Shown: positions 13,772 through 14,295 of the stretch, piece after piece
Position numbering within the stretch: position 1 is the first letter of the stretch
Layout of the letters: every line of letters starts with the position of its first letter
DNA from: Kofleriaceae bacterium
Lineage (GTDB): Bacteria > Myxococcota_A > Polyangia > Haliangiales > Haliangiaceae
Reading direction: 5' to 3'
Assembly: GCA_016763395.1 (NCBI GenBank)
Contig: JAESTW010000374.1
Span: 1-14,295, forward strand
Length of the DNA: 14,295 nt
Position numbers and translations under genes: made by a program
Notes under the pieces: model-generated
What the model was told of the DNA's origin: nothing
The model's input: only the letters and a program-made list of their open reading frames with translations
Databases searched by the model: none

Positions 13772-14172
13772 GCGAAGTGGACAAAGAACCAGACGAGGAA
13801 CCAATACCAAAGCTGCCTCGGGCCAAACTCTTTGGCAAGCCGTCGGGCGCTGTGCTGATTCGTATGGGCATGTTCGGGACAATGCTCTATGCCCTCATCA
13901 TGATGCGCGAACCCTGCGCCACCGGAGCCGCCCGCTTTGTCGGACAGTTTTCCGAAGTCGACGCTGGGCCGGTGCAAACCGGGATATCAAAACAGTATCC
14001 AGGCTTTCAGATTGTTACTGCTGAAGAAGCACTGCAGATGCTGAAGGATGCCCAACCCGATGCTGGCACCAGTGGTGATGCTGACACTGCCAGTGATGCA
14101 GGTGCTAAGCCGGACGCAGGCGATGCCGGTCCCAAATCCAGCGCCGGCGATGCGGACGTGACTACTCAATAG
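13768..14172 (+). CDS. Small membrane-anchored protein with Asp/Ala/Gly-rich tail, unknown function
   Basis: 134 residues. An acidic N-terminus (MSEVDKEPDEEPIP) is followed by a basic patch (KLPRAKLFGK, 15-24) and a single hydrophobic segment (about 27-46, ending ALIMM), so an N-in, C-out inner-membrane anchor is likely. A short soluble part (about 47-92) precedes a low-complexity tail (92-134) of repeated PDAG/SDAG/GDAG/GDAD units resembling the linkers of lipoproteins in this genome. I recognise no family. The ATG overlaps the amidase stop by 4 nt, so it is probably translated with it. Composition is consistent with a disordered periplasmic tail. Confidence 0.6.
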   Translation: MSEVDKEPDEEPIPKLPRAKLFGKPSGAVLIRMGMFGTMLYALIMMREPCATGAARFVGQFSEVDAGPVQTGISKQYPGFQIVTAEEALQMLKDAQPDAGTSGDADTASDAGAKPDAGDAGPKSSAGDADVTTQ

Positions 14173-14295
14173 GTTTTTGCCGTTTCCCTCACTGACGCCA
14201 AGTCAACGCGGTCAATTTGAGGCAATAAAAGCCAGAGGAATTCACCGGCAAACGGGCGCGGATCGCAGCCGGATGCCAGTTTAAAGCATCCAATC
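14166..14295 (-). CDS. Possible C-terminal fragment of a gene entering from the right edge
   Basis: On the minus strand a frame stays open from the window edge for about 42 codons and ends with TGA at 14168-14166. Its end, FAGEFLWLLLPQIDRVDLAS then VRETAKTY, looks protein-like. It would be convergent with the preceding gene and overlap its stop by 7 nt. A second minus-strand frame is open for about 34 codons in the same stretch, so chance is not excluded. No family recognised. The 14173-14295 stretch shows no other feature. Confidence 0.3.
   Translation of the reverse strand, partial: IGCFKLASGCDPRPFAGEFLWLLLPQIDRVDLASVRETAKTY

Noticed and set aside
13338..14024. 228-codon open frame on the plus strand
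   Set aside because: It is out of frame with the amidase and the following gene, both of which have clear start-stop coupling. Its translation is Arg/Ser-rich shadow sequence.

Overview
The window reads as a chromosomal segment from a Myxococcota / former Deltaproteobacteria-type organism. This is inference from several signs. There is a secreted metzincin-like protease with a MYXO-CTERM-like C-terminal tail (Gly-Cys motif, hydrophobic helix, Arg/Lys cluster). There are lipoproteins with Asp/Gly/Pro-rich 'PDAG' linkers after the lipobox, a kelch lipoprotein, and a proline/alanine-rich initiation factor IF-2. Base composition looks moderate by eye, not as GC-rich as Myxococcus. No rRNA, tRNA, insertion sequence, prophage or CRISPR array was seen.

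Left part (1-3415). At the edge, on the minus strand, is the first 51 codons of purF (amidophosphoribosyltransferase). Upstream of it in the same direction is a small four-helix membrane protein. A well-formed minus-strand promoter (TTGATA-17 bp-TGTAAT) with an overlapping palindrome lies ahead of that pair. Three plus-strand genes follow: a small unknown multi-pass membrane protein, a single-pass protein with a GspC/PDZ-like periplasmic domain, and the secreted zinc metalloprotease.

Middle (3453-12643). Nine minus-strand genes form one long collinear block. In transcription order they are rimP, nusA, ylxR, infB, rbfA, nrnA, a kelch lipoprotein, a second lipoprotein, and an AcpH-like (acyl-carrier-protein phosphodiesterase family) protein. 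The first six are the classic transcription/translation cluster: ribosome maturation (RimP, RbfA), transcription elongation/termination (NusA), an RNA-binding protein (YlxR), initiation (IF-2) and nano-RNA/pAp turnover (NrnA). Many junctions overlap (nusA/ylxR 4 nt, ylxR/infB 8 nt, rbfA/nrnA 8 nt), so translational coupling is likely. The last three genes are not usual members of this cluster. The kelch and second lipoprotein genes may be joined by a TAGTG stop-start overlap.

Right part (12644-14295). The 273-bp gap between rimP and the divergent nitrilase-type amidase holds a strong intrinsic terminator pointing toward rimP. No gene was found upstream of it on that strand. It therefore marks either an attenuated leader of the rimP-nusA-infB operon or an unannotated small RNA. 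The amidase (Nit1/YbeM-like) overlaps by 4 nt a small anchored protein with an Asp/Ala/Gly-rich tail. A possible C-terminal fragment of another minus-strand gene enters from the right edge.

Nothing here is a clearly new defence or mobile system. The most interesting points are the orphan terminator/leader before rimP, the promoter with overlapping operator-like palindrome ahead of the small membrane protein and purF, and the envelope-type gene trio appended to the translation operon.
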